A stretch of 64,000 bases of DNA, from assembly GCA_001599975.1 (NCBI GenBank), contig BCIO01000002.1, forward strand, positions 2,987,883-3,051,882, given 5' to 3'. The notes beneath the pieces are model-generated. The model made no database searches and was not told the DNA's origin. It was given only the letters and a program-made list of their open reading frames with translations. Of this stretch, positions 34,803-45,494 are shown in pieces. The DNA is from Cystobasidiopsis lactophilus. Its lineage: Eukaryota > Basidiomycota > Agaricostilbomycetes > Agaricostilbales > Chionosphaeraceae. Both the position numbers and the translations under genes were made by a program. Position 1 is the first letter of the stretch. Every line of letters starts with the position of its first letter.

Positions 34803-35344
34803 AGTCGCTTGGGAATCGAATGTATCACGACTGGGCGAACAAGGTTAAGGTAGTGCCAAAGGGAGGGCGGCAGTGGGAGCTGAGGAGGCTGGCGATGATG
34901 CCGCTTTTAGGAACTGGTGGCAAGCCTCCTCTCCTTCTCCTCTAGTCTCTGCGCCCAGCTGCTGGCGCCATGATCCCGTCACTTCTGTTTGCCGTCACAA
35001 AGGCGACAAAGGCGAGGTGAGGGTCAAAGAGCAGCGCAATCGACAAAGAGGCTGCGGCTCTGCCAAAATGTCTCTGATCAAAGCCGGCTCGCATGATATG
35101 GCCAATCTGTCAGGCGTGAGCTGTTGTGGAGCAGCTGAAAGGTTCCGGCTTGGGATATTGTCGTTGCCATTGAGGTAGGGGCGGAGGAGCTGGAGCAAGA
35201 GGGGGAAGCCCGAGACGCGTCTGAGAGCGCGGGGTTGGGTGGCAAATTCATGCGGTCCGGTCAAGTCCTCTTTCATTGTCCTGTATGCTGTTGTATATAC
35301 AAGAACATAGCGTCCGCGCGAGTGGAGCGCTTTCCGCAGTGATT
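34803..35344. other. Intergenic stretch upstream of the RhoGAP gene
   Basis: About 540 bp, expected to hold the RhoGAP promoter and the 3'UTR of the next gene. Open frames here are low-complexity and unsupported; no RNA gene or repeat seen. Confidence 0.45.
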
Positions 35345-36408
35345 CTAGCCATTTAAAACAGATCGCGAACCTTCTGCCAGCGCGACCTCGATAGCAAGTA
35401 CCCTAGCGAGATGTAGGTCAGCAAAGCTATCCAAGAAGAGGAATCAGTAGAACATACTATTGATAAAGTCCCGGTCATCGATGCCCCAAGCCAGGTAGTA
35501 AGATGACTTGCGATCGTACGAAGGCAACCGGGCAATGGCATCTTCCTCGGTCTTGACGAACGCAGAAGCCCCATCGAGCTCCATGTAGGCTTTACGAGCC
35601 TTGAGCAGACCTGAAACACGACGGATGAGCCCAGACACCTTTCTCAAGAACAAGTCGGCTCACAATGCACGCGCGTCGCGGTCTCCGAGTAGGTGCGCCA
35701 GTAGTTGCCTTCAGCGCTGGCTGTCCACGTCACATTTCCGTCATGCATTGGTGCCACTTCGTCCATGATCTGCTGGACCAATTGGAAGACCAGCACATTT
35801 CTGGCGTCGCCCTGGGTGTGGTGGAGCCGGGCTCTGTACAGGGCTTGGTTGTTGAGGATATCCGAGAAGGTCTTGACAGCGACAGCTTCATAGTTCTTGG
35901 TCCAGTCCGATGTTCCGATTGGCGAACACTTGTCCCACTTCTTCCGCGAGACCTCGCTGAGAAAGCGACGCTTGAAGCAGGCCAGCTCCTCCGCTTCCGT
36001 CTTGTGGTAGTGAGAGCAATCGGAACAGGGGCGTGGCAGGTTCTTTGGAATAGGAGGTAGAGCTTTGGAGGCGTCCGAAGGGAAACACTTGACAGGATCC
36101 ACATAAGTCTCGCTGACATGCGTTCTCTCGTCTTCGTCGGCCGGCGAGTCCGACTTATCGCTTTGAACCAGAGTCTGCATAGACTTTCCGTCCAAAAGAT
36201 CTTGACGCCATTCTTCGACAGAGCTGCTTGATTGTGAGAAGATTCGTTCAGACGGAGAACTCGGAAGCGGGACTCACATCGGTGCAGACTGCCTAGGATA
36301 TCTTTGCTGAAGATACAAGTCGAACGATGTAGGGCTCTCTCCGAGCTTCTTCTCGGGGTCCTGCAAGGAGCCACCAGGGTGGCGTGGCTTGACCTTCCTG
36401 CTGGACAT
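35345..36408 (-). CDS. Unrecognised protein with a Cys/His cluster
   Basis: Family not recognised. Exon 1 (from 36408) reads MSSRKVKPRHPGGSLQDP and FDLYLQQRYPRQSAP; exon 2 gives SSVEEWRQDLLDGKSMQTLV, CFPSDASKALPPIPKNL and PRPCSDCSHYHKTEAEEL. It goes on KWDKCSPIGTSDWTKNYEAV, LYRARLHHTQGDARNVLVF and GNYWRTYSETATRVHC. After an intron comes GLLKARKAYMELDGASAFVK and LAWGIDDRDFIN. The last intron is best taken as 55 nt (GTATGT..CGCTAG, branch GCTGACC), giving an end of RVLAIEVALAEGSRSVLNG and TAG at 35345. The CxxCxH..C cluster could bind a metal but is not a named zinc finger. About 280 residues, mostly helical, no signal peptide. Function unknown. Confidence 0.55.
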
Positions 36409-36738
36409 GGCGGCTGCCAAAGAAAAAGTCAGAACGCCAGCGAGTCAAAGACTAACCTCAGGTGAGGCTCATCAACGCAACAGGTACCGCAAAAGACGAC
36501 AGCCCCCGCACCGCCCCGAAAAAATGGCTCTTGCGCTCATAGCCGTTGCGCCGACGCGAAACAAGGTTGGCCGGGATGGTTGATGGTTTCCAAATGCTTT
36601 CTGTGCTAAAATGCAGAGGGATATGGGGGGTGAAAACGAGTAGAGGGCAAAGAACGAGGAGTGGGGGAATAGAGACTGGGCCCACCAGACTCTTTTAAAA
36701 AAATCTAGCGACCAACAACCACGGATGCAAACAACAGC
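36409..36738. other. Intergenic stretch
   Basis: About 330 bp between the start of the unknown gene at 36408 and the eIF2A stop. No coding continuity, repeat or RNA gene seen. Confidence 0.45.
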
Positions 36739-39193
36739 TTAGCCACCCAGAGCCGCGAGCTCCTTCCGTACTTCAGCTTCAGCCTGTGAGCACGTTACCA
36801 AGATGAGCCGCGATTTGTAACGCAAAAAGGGGAAGACCTCTCACCTCAATCTTCTTCTCTTGCGTCTTCTCCAACTTTTCACCGCGGTTGCGCTTGTCTA
36901 TACGAACTCAAAACCCGTTACTACAAGGATTCATGTCCAAAGGAGGAAGGAGTTGCGCACCTTTTAGTTGCTCAATGGCGCCCAGCTTTTTGTGGAGAGC
37001 GCGCCTCTTCTTATCTTCGGGCGACAGCACGCCCGACAGGGAGTCATCCTGCGCTGGTGGTGGTGGCGGCGGTGCAGGGGTGGCCGCTTGAGGGGGCGTC
37101 GAGTGGCCGTTGGTCTGAGGCTGTTGCTCCTGGGGCTTCTTTTTCCGCCGGGGCTGGTTCTCTTTAGGTTCGGCGGAGCCCGGTGGCGCTGCTCCAGGCA
37201 CGGTGCGCCGCTTAGGCTGCATCTGGAGCTGGGCCAGAGAGGTGGTGGCCTCTGACACGCCGTTGCTGCGGACGTAAGGCGCGCCACCTTCGTCCTCGCG
37301 CTTGTAGACTGAGGGCGTCGCTGTCCCCCGGGCGTGCGGAGGGCGGTAGGCTCCCATTGGCTTGGCTGTAGGTTTCCGGGCACCGCTTGACAAGGTGATT
37401 TGTCTGTAGTAGAGCGAACAACCTACGAGCTTCCGTGGTTTGCGTCGGGACCGGAACGCTGACAGACGGTGTGGGAGCTGGCGAAACTGCGTTCCTAAAG
37501 GGATATAACGAGGCCGGGGACGGCTTCCAGGATGTCTGTGGGCCGCGATCGATGAACACCAGTCCAAGGAACTTGAAGATTCGAGCAAGCTCACCTGATA
37601 GAGCTCCTCGACCAAGTCGACGTGCAAGAGGGCGCCGGTGCAGTGGAAGATCTTGATGCCGTTGTCGACCCGCAGCCTCGGGCTCAAGGTGGCGCAGAGG
37701 ATGAATCGGCCATCGGGGGACCACTCGCAGTGGCTGGTGTTGGAGCCGGAGAAGGAGGAGAGCTTCTTGAGCGACTTGCGATCCCACACATCCACCGAGC
37801 CGTTCAGGTTGCCAAAGCCGGCCAGCAGGACCAAGCGGCCTTGCGGGTTGAAGGAGATCGTGTTGCGCATCTGGGCGCCAAACTCGTGGATCACATTGAC
37901 CCGGTGGTCAAAGATGGTCGCCCGCGCAGGCATGACTGTTCGTCAGGTCGAAAACAAAGCGTTCAATTGGGAAGAGTGAATCAGGGAGGCAAGATGACGA
38001 ACAGCCATAGACGACGCCAAACTCCTTGCCATTGGGCGACCAGTTAAAGTCGTGTATCGGACCTTCCTTTTCTGTTGAATCGCCCAACCGCTGCATCAGA
38101 GACTAGACTGATGAGGTAAGAAGGGCAGAGGACAAACCCAGGGTGACGCGGCAGTCAAAGTTGCCAAGGGCCGAGAGCAGGTACATGTTCGTTTCACCGT
38201 AGTACGACTTGTTGGTCTTGTCGACGTCGGTCTGGGTGACGAAGAGCAAGGCGGTGCCGAGGTCGTTCCACTTGACGGTGATGCGGTCCGCCTTGAAGAA
38301 GGTCTTTTGGGAGGCGGGCTGGGCGGTCGAGCCGGCGACGATGGAGGCCATGGAGAACACCTTGACCGAGGCCGGCTGGCCGTTCTTCTCCGGCACGAAC
38401 AGCGCCACCGACGGGTTCTTGCCGGGCGACAGGGTGAAGGAGGTGGCGCCCTCCACCTTGAACTTGCACGCCAGGCCAGCGTCAAAGCTGGCCGGCCGGA
38501 AGATGTGTAGCTCCGACGAGACCATGCGCACCCCGAACGCCTCGTCCTCGGTGTACTGCAGGTTCCACTCGAGCTGGGCCTTTTGGGTGAAGCTGGCCAC
38601 CTCGGCGGACGTGGCCGTATTCCAGATGCGCAAGTTTTTGTGTTGCGAGCCGTCCTCTAGCTTTTCTGTGCGCGATACCAGCGACAAATGAGCTCTGGAT
38701 CTTGAGAGATCATCCAGGTAAGCGTGACAACGCACGAGGTCGTTCCCAGGTCGACAAAAAGGAACCTTTGGGCGAGAATGCGATTTCGACGGCGCTTGTA
38801 ATTGGCAGCGCTTGAATGGCCTTGCCCGACTCTGTATCGACCACTTGGACTCTGTGCGAACCCCAAGGCGTCAGTCACGAACACGATCTGTTAGTGTAGG
38901 AAGTCAACGCACGCCGAGGAGGAAGCCGCAGCAAAGAACCGGCCATCTGGGCTGTAGGCGGACTGCTTGACCGGTCCTTGAGGCCTGCTCGTCCTGGCGT
39001 CAGCGCGTGCCTGGATGTGGTCAGTGTCAAAGCGCACTCTTCAAAGTCGGTCAGGCGCTCATAAGACGGCGAGCCATGGACCAGCGCCAGCTTCTTGAGC
39101 GACCGGTCTTTTTCCAGGCGGTCTTCAGCATTGGCCTTGTCGCGCCGAAGGGGCTTGGGCTCGCGACTCACAGAAATATTGGTTCGCAGCCAT
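36739..39193 (-). CDS. Eukaryotic translation initiation factor 2A (eIF2A)
   Basis: Many exons. The short first exon MAANQYF (39193) is followed by SLKKLALVHGSPSYERLTDF, TSRPQGPVKQSAYSPDGRFF and VQVVDTESGKAIQALP. The beta-propeller continues NLRIWNTATSAEVASF, LEWNLQYTEDEAFGVR, KTFFKADRITVKWNDLGTAL, VTQTDVDKTNKSYYGETNM, PIHDFNWSPNGKEFGVVYG and MPARATIFDHRVNVIHEFG. It ends NTISFNPQGRLVLLAGFGN and TLSPRLRVDNGIKIFHCTG. A linker with GAYRPPHARG and a basic C-terminus (KLGAIEQLK | DKRNRGEKLEK..EVRKELAALGG) complete the match. Nearly every block aligns with human eIF2A (MPAKATIF, LAGFGNL, APRLRVNNGYKIWHYTG, AYRPP, KAIEQLK). It brings initiator Met-tRNA to ribosomes on selected mRNAs. Head-to-head with CCA1. 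Confidence 0.93.
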
Positions 39194-39331
39194 TTGGGTA
39201 GAGGACGAATATAAAGGAGGAGATCTATGGAGAGGCGGGCGGGTGTTCTATGCGCTCATCAGGATTGGCTGGCGGTCTCCAGAAAGCAAACAGCTCTCAA
39301 ATTTGTGTCCGCCATCGACGGCCATGCCTGG
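39194..39331. promoter_or_regulatory. Shared divergent promoter, eIF2A / CCA1
   Basis: 138 bp lie between the eIF2A ATG and the CCA1 ATG at 39332. An earlier in-frame ATG at 39227 of CCA1 falls inside this gap. Both genes serve translation, so a shared promoter is plausible. Confidence 0.4.
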
Positions 39332-41523
39332 ATGTCCTTGAGGCTGTTGCGTTACGCTCTTAACAGACCAATGAGCACGGCTGCCGCGAGAACCCCGCCC
39401 ATCCGGCTGGAGCCCGACGAGGCCAGCCTGATCAATGCGCTTGACTCCTTCTCCAAGCTGCTCAAAGCCCGGCACCCGGAGCAAGCCCCTGTTGTCCTTC
39501 GAATCGCTGGAGGATGGGTCAGAGATAAGGTCAATTGCGCACTCTCCACCAGTAGCTTTCACAACCCGAAAGCTGAATGCCAGCGAGCGATTGCCAGCTG
39601 TTGGACTTGCCTTCCTCGGATCTGGACGTGGCCATCTCCTCCATGACCGGCTATGCTTTCGCGACCCAGTTCGCAGAGTATGTCGACTCGTTTTCGCCAC
39701 CGGAGCCGGGCAAGAAGAAGACTTCGGTCGCTGTCATCGCTGCCAACCCGGACCAGTCCAAGCACTTGGAGACCGCCACCGCCCCTCTGTTCAACCACGA
39801 CATTGACTTTGTGCAGCTGAGAAGCGAGGAGTACGGCTCTGGAAGTCGCATCCCTTCAGAAATCGTCAGTTTAGCCCTTCCCCTAACGAGACAAGTGCTT
39901 CGTCTCAGATGGAGGAACGTTGGACAGAAATTTGGAACGCCTTTAGAAGATTCGCTAAGGCGAGACCTGACCATTAATGCGCTCTTCTACAACGTCCACG
40001 ACCGCCAAGTCGAGGATTGGACGGAAAAGGTCCGTTCCGCTCACCATTTTAGGCCCACTTTGCGGACTAAAACAAGCCGTTTGGAATTGACAGGGCCTAG
40101 GCGACTTGCTGGACAAACCGCTGATTCGATGTCCTTTCCCGCCCTACCAAACCTTCATCGATGATCCTTTGCGCATCCTTCGCTGCATCCGCTTCTCTAG
40201 CCGGTTCGGCTTCCCTTTGGACGACAGCATCGTCGAGACGGTGCGAAAGCCCGAGATCAAGGTGCGCTGTGCTTCCCTCCTTCATGTTTGATCGCATGTC
40301 CCAAAGAAGATCGCAAACAGATGGCGCTCAAGGACAAGGTCAGCAAAGAGCGAGTGCTCAAAGAGCTTGACAAGATGCTTCTCAGTGTGTTCACTCCTTC
40401 CTCATTCTTTTTAGGATTCCTTAAACATGTCGCACACAGATCCTTTCGCCCTACATGCTCTTCGGCTCATCTCCTCGCTCGGACTCTTTGACCTCATCTT
40501 CCTCCCTCAGTTCGCACCGATCGAACCCCTACCTCCCGCCTCCGACTGCCTCCACATCTCTTCCAACGCTGTCGAGACTCTAGCCCAGCTTCTTCCTGCT
40601 CCCACGACCCGCACGACCAACTACTCCAGCCCTCTAGACCAGCCTCCGCCACCCATCCCATACCTCCACCCATCCTACACAGCCGATGTGTCTTCTCACC
40701 CTGAGATTCGTCGGAAACTCTACTTAGCCGCTACGCTCCTCCCGCTCCGGCACTCCTTGGCGCAGGACAAGAAGAAGCAGGTGTGGACGGGCGAGAGGCT
40801 GCTTAGGGAACAGCTGTCCGTTCCCAACAACGACCGCCTCTACATCACCCGGCTATATCAGTCTTTGGAGCTGATTCAAGACCACCTCAGAGAGAATGGG
40901 CTCGAAGGGACCAGAGTTCAGATTGGTTGGTAGCGCCTTCACGCTTTCAGTCTCTACTCTGATGCCATCGGGCTCTCCTTCCAGGAAAGCTACTACGGCA
41001 CCCTTCAGTCCACGATCCGACACTCATTGGGCCCACATGGGAGACTTCGCTCTTCTTTTCGTGCTTTGCCGAGCTGGCCCAGAGCGTGCTTAATGGTGAG
41101 CTTGGGCTTTGTTTGCGTCCGACCATCGAATGAGAAACAAGGACTGAGCTGCTCCGTCACAGGGCAATCCGAGCAAGCCCTTTCTGGGGTTGTGGCCAAG
41201 TACAACGGCTTCTTGGCGCGGATCGTCGACCTGCACCTGCCGGCGGACGCTTTCAACAAGCCACTCTTGGACGTGCGTTTCCCCATTCTATCTGTCTAAT
41301 ACCTGGCTGAGTGTGGCGTGGAATTGCACAGGGCAACGAGGTCTCGTCCATCCTGGGGTTCAAGCCGGGGAAGGCGACTGGCGAGCTGTTGGACCGAATC
41401 GTGGCTTGGCAGCTCGAGTTCCCGGACAAGGGCAAGGAGGAGTGTCGCGCGTGGTTCGTGCAGCTTTGGGAGAGCGGGTCCTTGGATGTACAACCAGAAC
41501 CGTCGAAGAAGCAGCGGCGCTGA
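39332..41523 (+). CDS. CCA1: tRNA nucleotidyltransferase (CCA-adding enzyme)
   Basis: Starts MSLRLLRYALNRPMSTAAAR at 39332, a basic leucine-rich start with a second in-frame ATG at 39371. The catalytic head follows: APVVLRIAGGWVRDK, then LLDLPSSDLDVAISSMTGYA (nucleotidyltransferase DxD), FVQLRSEEYGSGSRIP, and FGTPLEDSLRRDLTINALFY (RRDxTxNAL). Next are YQTFIDDPLRILRCIRFSSR and FGFPLDDSIVETVRKPEIK, with KVSKERVLKELDKML behind another intron. The tail carries ILGFKPGKATGELLDRIVAW and QLEFPDKGKEECRAWF, ending PSKKQRR. All motifs of class II CCA-adding enzymes are present. It adds and repairs the 3' CCA of cytosolic and mitochondrial tRNAs. About seven introns. In yeast, alternative starts send Cca1 to mitochondria or cytosol; the paired starts here fit that. 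Confidence 0.93.
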
Positions 41524-42001
41524 ACTCGCTTGCCGCGCTCTCGCTCCTGTCCCCGTTTCGCCACCTGAGCTGTTGAAACCTGCCTCGAAACTGCTCGCGT
41601 CCTGCATTTGACTTGTTACTGCACACGTTTAGAGCCTGTTTGAGGTGCCAGTCGGACTCAATTGGCTTCTGAGCACGCCGGCTTCGGTTTCCGCGGCCAG
41701 GTGGCCGTTGAGCTTTTTACGACCTGTCCATCTGCTTGCAACGCCCATCTTCTTTCCAAGGGACACCTGGCGCAGTTGGAATTTCGTTCCTGCTTTTTTC
41801 AAAAGGTGGGAGGGGCCGTAGCCACTTCCATCTGGGAGTTGGCGATGCGGAATCTAACCCAAGATCGAACGCGTCGCTGACTGTTTGATACCCTGGCCGG
41901 GTCAATGGCACAAAAGACCTTCAACAGATCCTCAAGACCAGCAATTAATATTTTTTGCTCCTCACGGCGACCGACCTTTTTTTGGCCACCAAACTTGGGA
42001 G
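41524..42001. other. Intergenic stretch between CCA1 and the MED9 candidate
   Basis: About 480 bp. One open frame continues upstream of the MED9 candidate start (ATG at 42002) into this stretch, but its sequence has no family resemblance. Otherwise nothing recognised. Confidence 0.4.
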
Positions 42002-42305
42002 ATGGATCACTTGCTCGTCTCGGATCTTTTGCCGCAAACCCTCAATCTCTACCGTCTGGCTTCTCAAGGAGGTTCGGAGCAGCAGAAGGATGTGGCCGAG
42101 TCGGTCAGTTTACTCAATCAGCCGCCCTTGACCTAGAGCTGAGGCGATGGGACCCGGACAGTCTCGCAAGCTCCGAGAGTCACTGGCGACCGTCAAATCT
42201 CAAATAAGCAATCTGCACGGCCAAGACTTCAGCTTGGAAGACCAAGCTGTCTTGCTAAAGAAGCTGGAACTCGAGATGGGTCGCCGGAGTATCCCTCTGG
42301 ACTGA
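42002..42305 (+). CDS. Small protein, candidate Mediator subunit Med9
   Basis: Exon 1 (42002..42103) reads MDHLLVSDLLPQTLNLYRLA and EQQKDVAES; exon 2 (42162..42305) reads SRKLRESLATVKSQISNLHG, QDFSLEDQAVLLKKLELEMG and RRSIPLD. The 58-nt intron starts GTCAGT, has a TTGAC branch and ends GGACAG; the join is phase 0 and yields 81 residues. Fungal Med9 has a short N-terminal 'LLP-hL-LL' stretch, then a helical hairpin with R-K-L..A...I..LPGIDLS.EEQ...I..LE..L; the spacing and the QDFSLEDQ turn agree. Med9 docks to Med4 in the middle module, and Med4 is also in this window. Identification is by pattern only, and an extra upstream exon cannot be excluded. Confidence 0.55.
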
Positions 42306-42714
42306 ATCAATGGTGACTTTCCTTGTTCCCTTTCTGGTCTCGCCCTTGCTGATACATCCTAAGAGCCCTTCAGGGTGGTTCCCAAGCGGGCGCCAATGGC
42401 AAGAAGTGTCTGCATCAGGTCGCGTGCATGGCAGCGAGCATCGAGGTGCCCACAGCGCGTAGGCAGATCGCTTTCCATCGAGCTCTTGCGTCTCTCTTGA
42501 AGCTGACATGTTTTTTTGTCGCTTAGCCAGCACTTCGTAGAGCGTGGAAACCAGAATGGGAGCGCGGCTCAAATGAAGTCCAGATGGCTTTGGAGGCTTC
42601 GACTCTCTTTAGGCTTCACATTGTTAGCCATACACACTTGTACACTATACTCAAACACAGAAACTTGCGCGCGACCTGCCCGTGAAACTGCGTTGTTGCT
42701 CGCATTCGGCCATC
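42306..42714. other. Intergenic stretch upstream of the GPHR gene
   Basis: About 410 bp with no supported coding frame, repeat or RNA gene. It should carry the GPHR promoter. Confidence 0.4.
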
Positions 42715-44546
42715 ATGTCGCGGGAGCGAGTTGTCAATGTGGTCGTTTCCGGCGCTCTTCGTGTTGCCTTTCTCGCCGTCAGCAGGACCTATGTGAAGAG
42801 AGTACTGCTTGCAGACCTGCGGGAGGTGATACGGGAAGAGGATCTGCCCTCTGGCCAAGCCTCACCTCGCGATGGCGCGCAGTCGGACAATCCGCTCTCG
42901 CCCATGCGCCTCACCGATAGGCTGCTCTCTCCTGGGAGGCCAGAACCAAGGCGACAGCTCTCATTTCGCACGCATGCGCGGAGTCAGCTCTACACCCGTC
43001 TCTCCACTTTCGTTTTCTGCCTCTCGTTTTCGGAAAGCTGCGTGCTATGTACGATCGTTGTCCTCGGGAACGTGGTAAACGAACGGTCAGTCGGTTTGTT
43101 GACTTCAAAAGTCTTCGAAGTTGATCCGAAGTGCAGCACACGATGGGTCAATTGGACGACTTCGATAGGCGTCCTGTTGTGCATCATTTTTGTGGCCGCG
43201 CCACTCGGGCAATGCTGGACATTGACGACTCGAGGGAAAAGTAGGTCGCTGAATTTTTCGTTGCGAAAGGCCGCTTCTGAACGCCTTCTTCTAATGCAGA
43301 AGCAATGACGTTCACCGCTTTTGCCACGACAGCCATTCTCTTTGGACTTTACGAGGTCGTTCTCAACCAGGGAGGGATATGGCTTTCTGAGATAGTAGGA
43401 ATCAGCGAGGGAACACATCACTTTGGTAGGCTGCCCTACTGTGGATCTGGGCGAACAAAGCTGAGGTGTGGCGCGGCAGGCATCATCAACACGGCTCTGC
43501 AGCGGATAGTCGTTCCTGGTGTCCTATTGATCGCTGCGTTATCTGGTGCAGGAGCCGTCAACACGGCGTGGAATGCGTACGAATGGCGAGAACGGTTCAA
43601 AGGGCGGCCCATCACGGACGGCATGATCTCGACGACAGAGATGGCGCTCCGGAAAGCGCAAGAAGACATGCACTCAAGGCAACGAGAGCTAGAAAACCTC
43701 AACGAAGCCAGCGTGAGTCCCATCCTCTCGGACCCCAGTCTCGTCCCCTGCTCAAAGGCCACCTGCAGCGGTCGGGGCCAACCTCTTTCCTCTCCCGGCT
43801 TCTGGCATCCGATCCCAAACAAAAAGAAGCCAATCTGCTTCAGATGGAGATCACCGGCTTGCGCTCTCTCGAAACCCAGATGCGGCGAGACCTCTCTCTC
43901 ATGCGAGTGCGGAAGCGAACCGTCGAGCTTTCCGGAACGATCCATGGCCAGCTCCTCTCCATCGTCGGCTGGCTTTTCACCTTTTACTGCGTCATTCGTG
44001 TTGCTTCTGTGAGCAATTCCAAGGTTTCCGAGCTCAGTGCTGTTCTCAACTCCCCCGCAGTCCGCTTTGAGCTTTTTTCTAGGATGGGATCGACCCGGTT
44101 CCAACACATCGAGCGATTTGGACGACACTGCAGCCTCGAAGATTGTCAAGGGCGTGGCGGCCACGTTTGGTCTCAACCTCGACGTGTCAACGTGGTCACA
44201 CATGATCTCCCTCCTCCTAACGGGCATCATCATCGTTGTCAACCTGCGCACCGTCCTCGTCTCTATATCTCGAGTGCTGAAAGCAACGAGCGCCGGAGTC
44301 AGCGCTTCTTTCATGATGCTCTTCCTCGCCCAGCTCATGGCCATCTACCTCCTCACTTCCCTCATTTCCTTGCCGGACTCGGGCGACTCTGGCACTCACG
44401 AGCTCTTACGACTGTTACCCGACTTTGGTGTGTTCATGCGCTTGTTTGATGCGGCTTTCTTTGTGGCGGCGGTTGGGTGGGGGTTTCTGCGCTTCTTGGA
44501 GCGCAAGATACGGGCGGACGATATGACAGGCAGTGGCATTGTATAA
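42715..44546 (+). CDS. Golgi pH regulator / GTG-type multi-pass membrane protein (GPHR)
   Basis: Starts MSRERVVNVVVSGALRVAFL (42715; the frame extends upstream without ATG). Membrane spans include LYTRLSTFVFCLSFSESCVL, IGVLLCIIFVAAPLGQCWTL, MTFTAFATTAILFGLYEVVL and VVPGVLLIAALSGAGAVNTA. A cytosolic coiled coil follows (EMALRKAQEDMHSRQRELEN to LLQMEITGLRSLETQMRRDL). Then come IHGQLLSIVGWLFTFYCVIR, ASKIVKGVAATFGLNLDVST and WSHMISLLLTGIIIVVNLRT, and the last spans SASFMMLFLAQLMAIYLLTS and FDAAFFVAAVGWGFLRFLER. The order (four to five spans, coiled loop, GY-FS-YCV-R, LGI-FDV-.WSQ.ISF.LVGIIIV) is that of GPHR/GTG proteins, proposed anion channels for Golgi acidification. Convergent with the RING gene, 15 bp apart. 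Confidence 0.88.
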
Positions 44547-44561
44547 CACATTACGAGGCGG

Positions 44562-45272
44562 TCATTCCGAAGGTATAAATGTCAGAATAACTGTGGAACG
44601 ACTTCGGCTAAGCTCTGGCATGCGTCTAAGGAGGGGACACTCACCCATAAAGGCGAATAGAAACACGGGAAGCAGCTGCAAGATGCGATCGAAAGAGGTC
44701 ATTTCACCACCTTGAGGCGGGCCTTGGTACGTGAAGCCGACGCCAGGAAGGGGAAAGACGCCAGCCTGCACAGTGAAGCGAGGTCCTCCCGGTTGGGCGA
44801 TGGGCTGAGGCGCTAATCCAGCAGGGCCAAAGGGGAGGCGATTTTGGAAGAAGCTACGTGCAGCCTCGACTCTTGTCGGCTTAGGGCGAGGTGGCAACGC
44901 TTTGAACGGGTTCTCCTCCTCCTTGCCCTCGCCGTAGACCGGGATCACGTCCTCTGGCCCGCTACACTTCGCGCGACATACAGGGCAAGTCGAGTTCCTT
45001 TCGATCCAACTGTTCAAGCAAGCCCAACAAAACAGATGGCCACATTTGGTCACAACTGTCGACCCGATGAATGAGTTCTGGGCGGCAGCGAGCAGCAGGC
45101 AAGACCTACCAGGCAACGACACGGCGTCTTTGCAGATGTGGCATGACCATGCTGACGGCGCAGCATCGGAGTCATCTTGCTGGCCCGAAGAGCTTGCTAC
45201 TGGCGTTGGCTCTGGCACTCGCTCCGCAGGCGACGTGGCAAATTCGTCAAAGTGGGTTTCGTTAGCGGACAT
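44562..45272 (-). CDS. RNF5/RMA-type ER membrane RING E3 ubiquitin ligase
   Basis: Exons 45272..45110, 45055..44645 and 44590..44562 encode 200 residues. The spliced RING reads CHICKDAVSLPVVTKCGHLF then CWACLNSWIERNSTCPVCRA, with exactly 11 residues between the CxxC and the next Cys as in RNF5/RNF185. KCSGPEDVIPVYGEG follows, also family-typical. The C-terminus is a hydrophobic anchor, FDRILQLLPVFLFAFM | VILTFIPSE, whose length is only complete after splicing. RNF5-type ligases act in ER-associated degradation. Both introns (45056..45109 and 44591..44644) are exactly 54 nt, stop-free and in frame, so the unspliced frame also runs from start to stop. Head-to-head with TRAPPC11. Confidence 0.92.
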   Translation of the reverse strand: MSANETHFDEFATSPAERVPEPTPVASSSGQQDDSDAAPSAWSCHICKDAVSLPGRSCLLLAAAQNSFIGSTVVTKCGHLFCWACLNSWIERNSTCPVCRAKCSGPEDVIPVYGEGKEEENPFKALPPRPKPTRVEAARSFFQNRLPFGPAGLAPQPIAQPGGPRFTVQAGVFPLPGVGFTYQGPPQGGEMTSFDRILQLLPVFLFAFMGECPLLRRMPELSRSRSTVILTFIPSE

Positions 45273-45494
45273 GTTGTAGGGCGCCTCGGTTTCCTAAGAT
45301 GAACTGAATGGCGTCAATATGAAGAGATGGAAGTATGGGAGGAGGAGAAGGCGACCTTCCTCTGGCAGGCTGCTCGCGAGTTAGTAATTACGTAAGCAGA
45401 GAAGGCAGCGAGCGGCATCAGCCTTGGAGCCAGACGCCCACTCCAGCAGCTCTGCAGCAGCTCGTACGCACTCCTGGAACGCTGCTCGCGCGGC
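45273..45494. promoter_or_regulatory. Divergent promoter region, RING ligase / TRAPPC11
   Basis: A 222-bp gap between two head-to-head start codons of early-secretory-pathway genes. Confidence 0.4.

Noticed and set aside
35423-35460. A 31-nt intron (GTATGT..GGATAG) in the unknown gene at 35.3 kb
   Set aside because: Donor-to-branch distance would be too short; the next AG (CGCTAG) gives a normal 55-nt intron with a GCTGACC branch and a sensible C-terminus.
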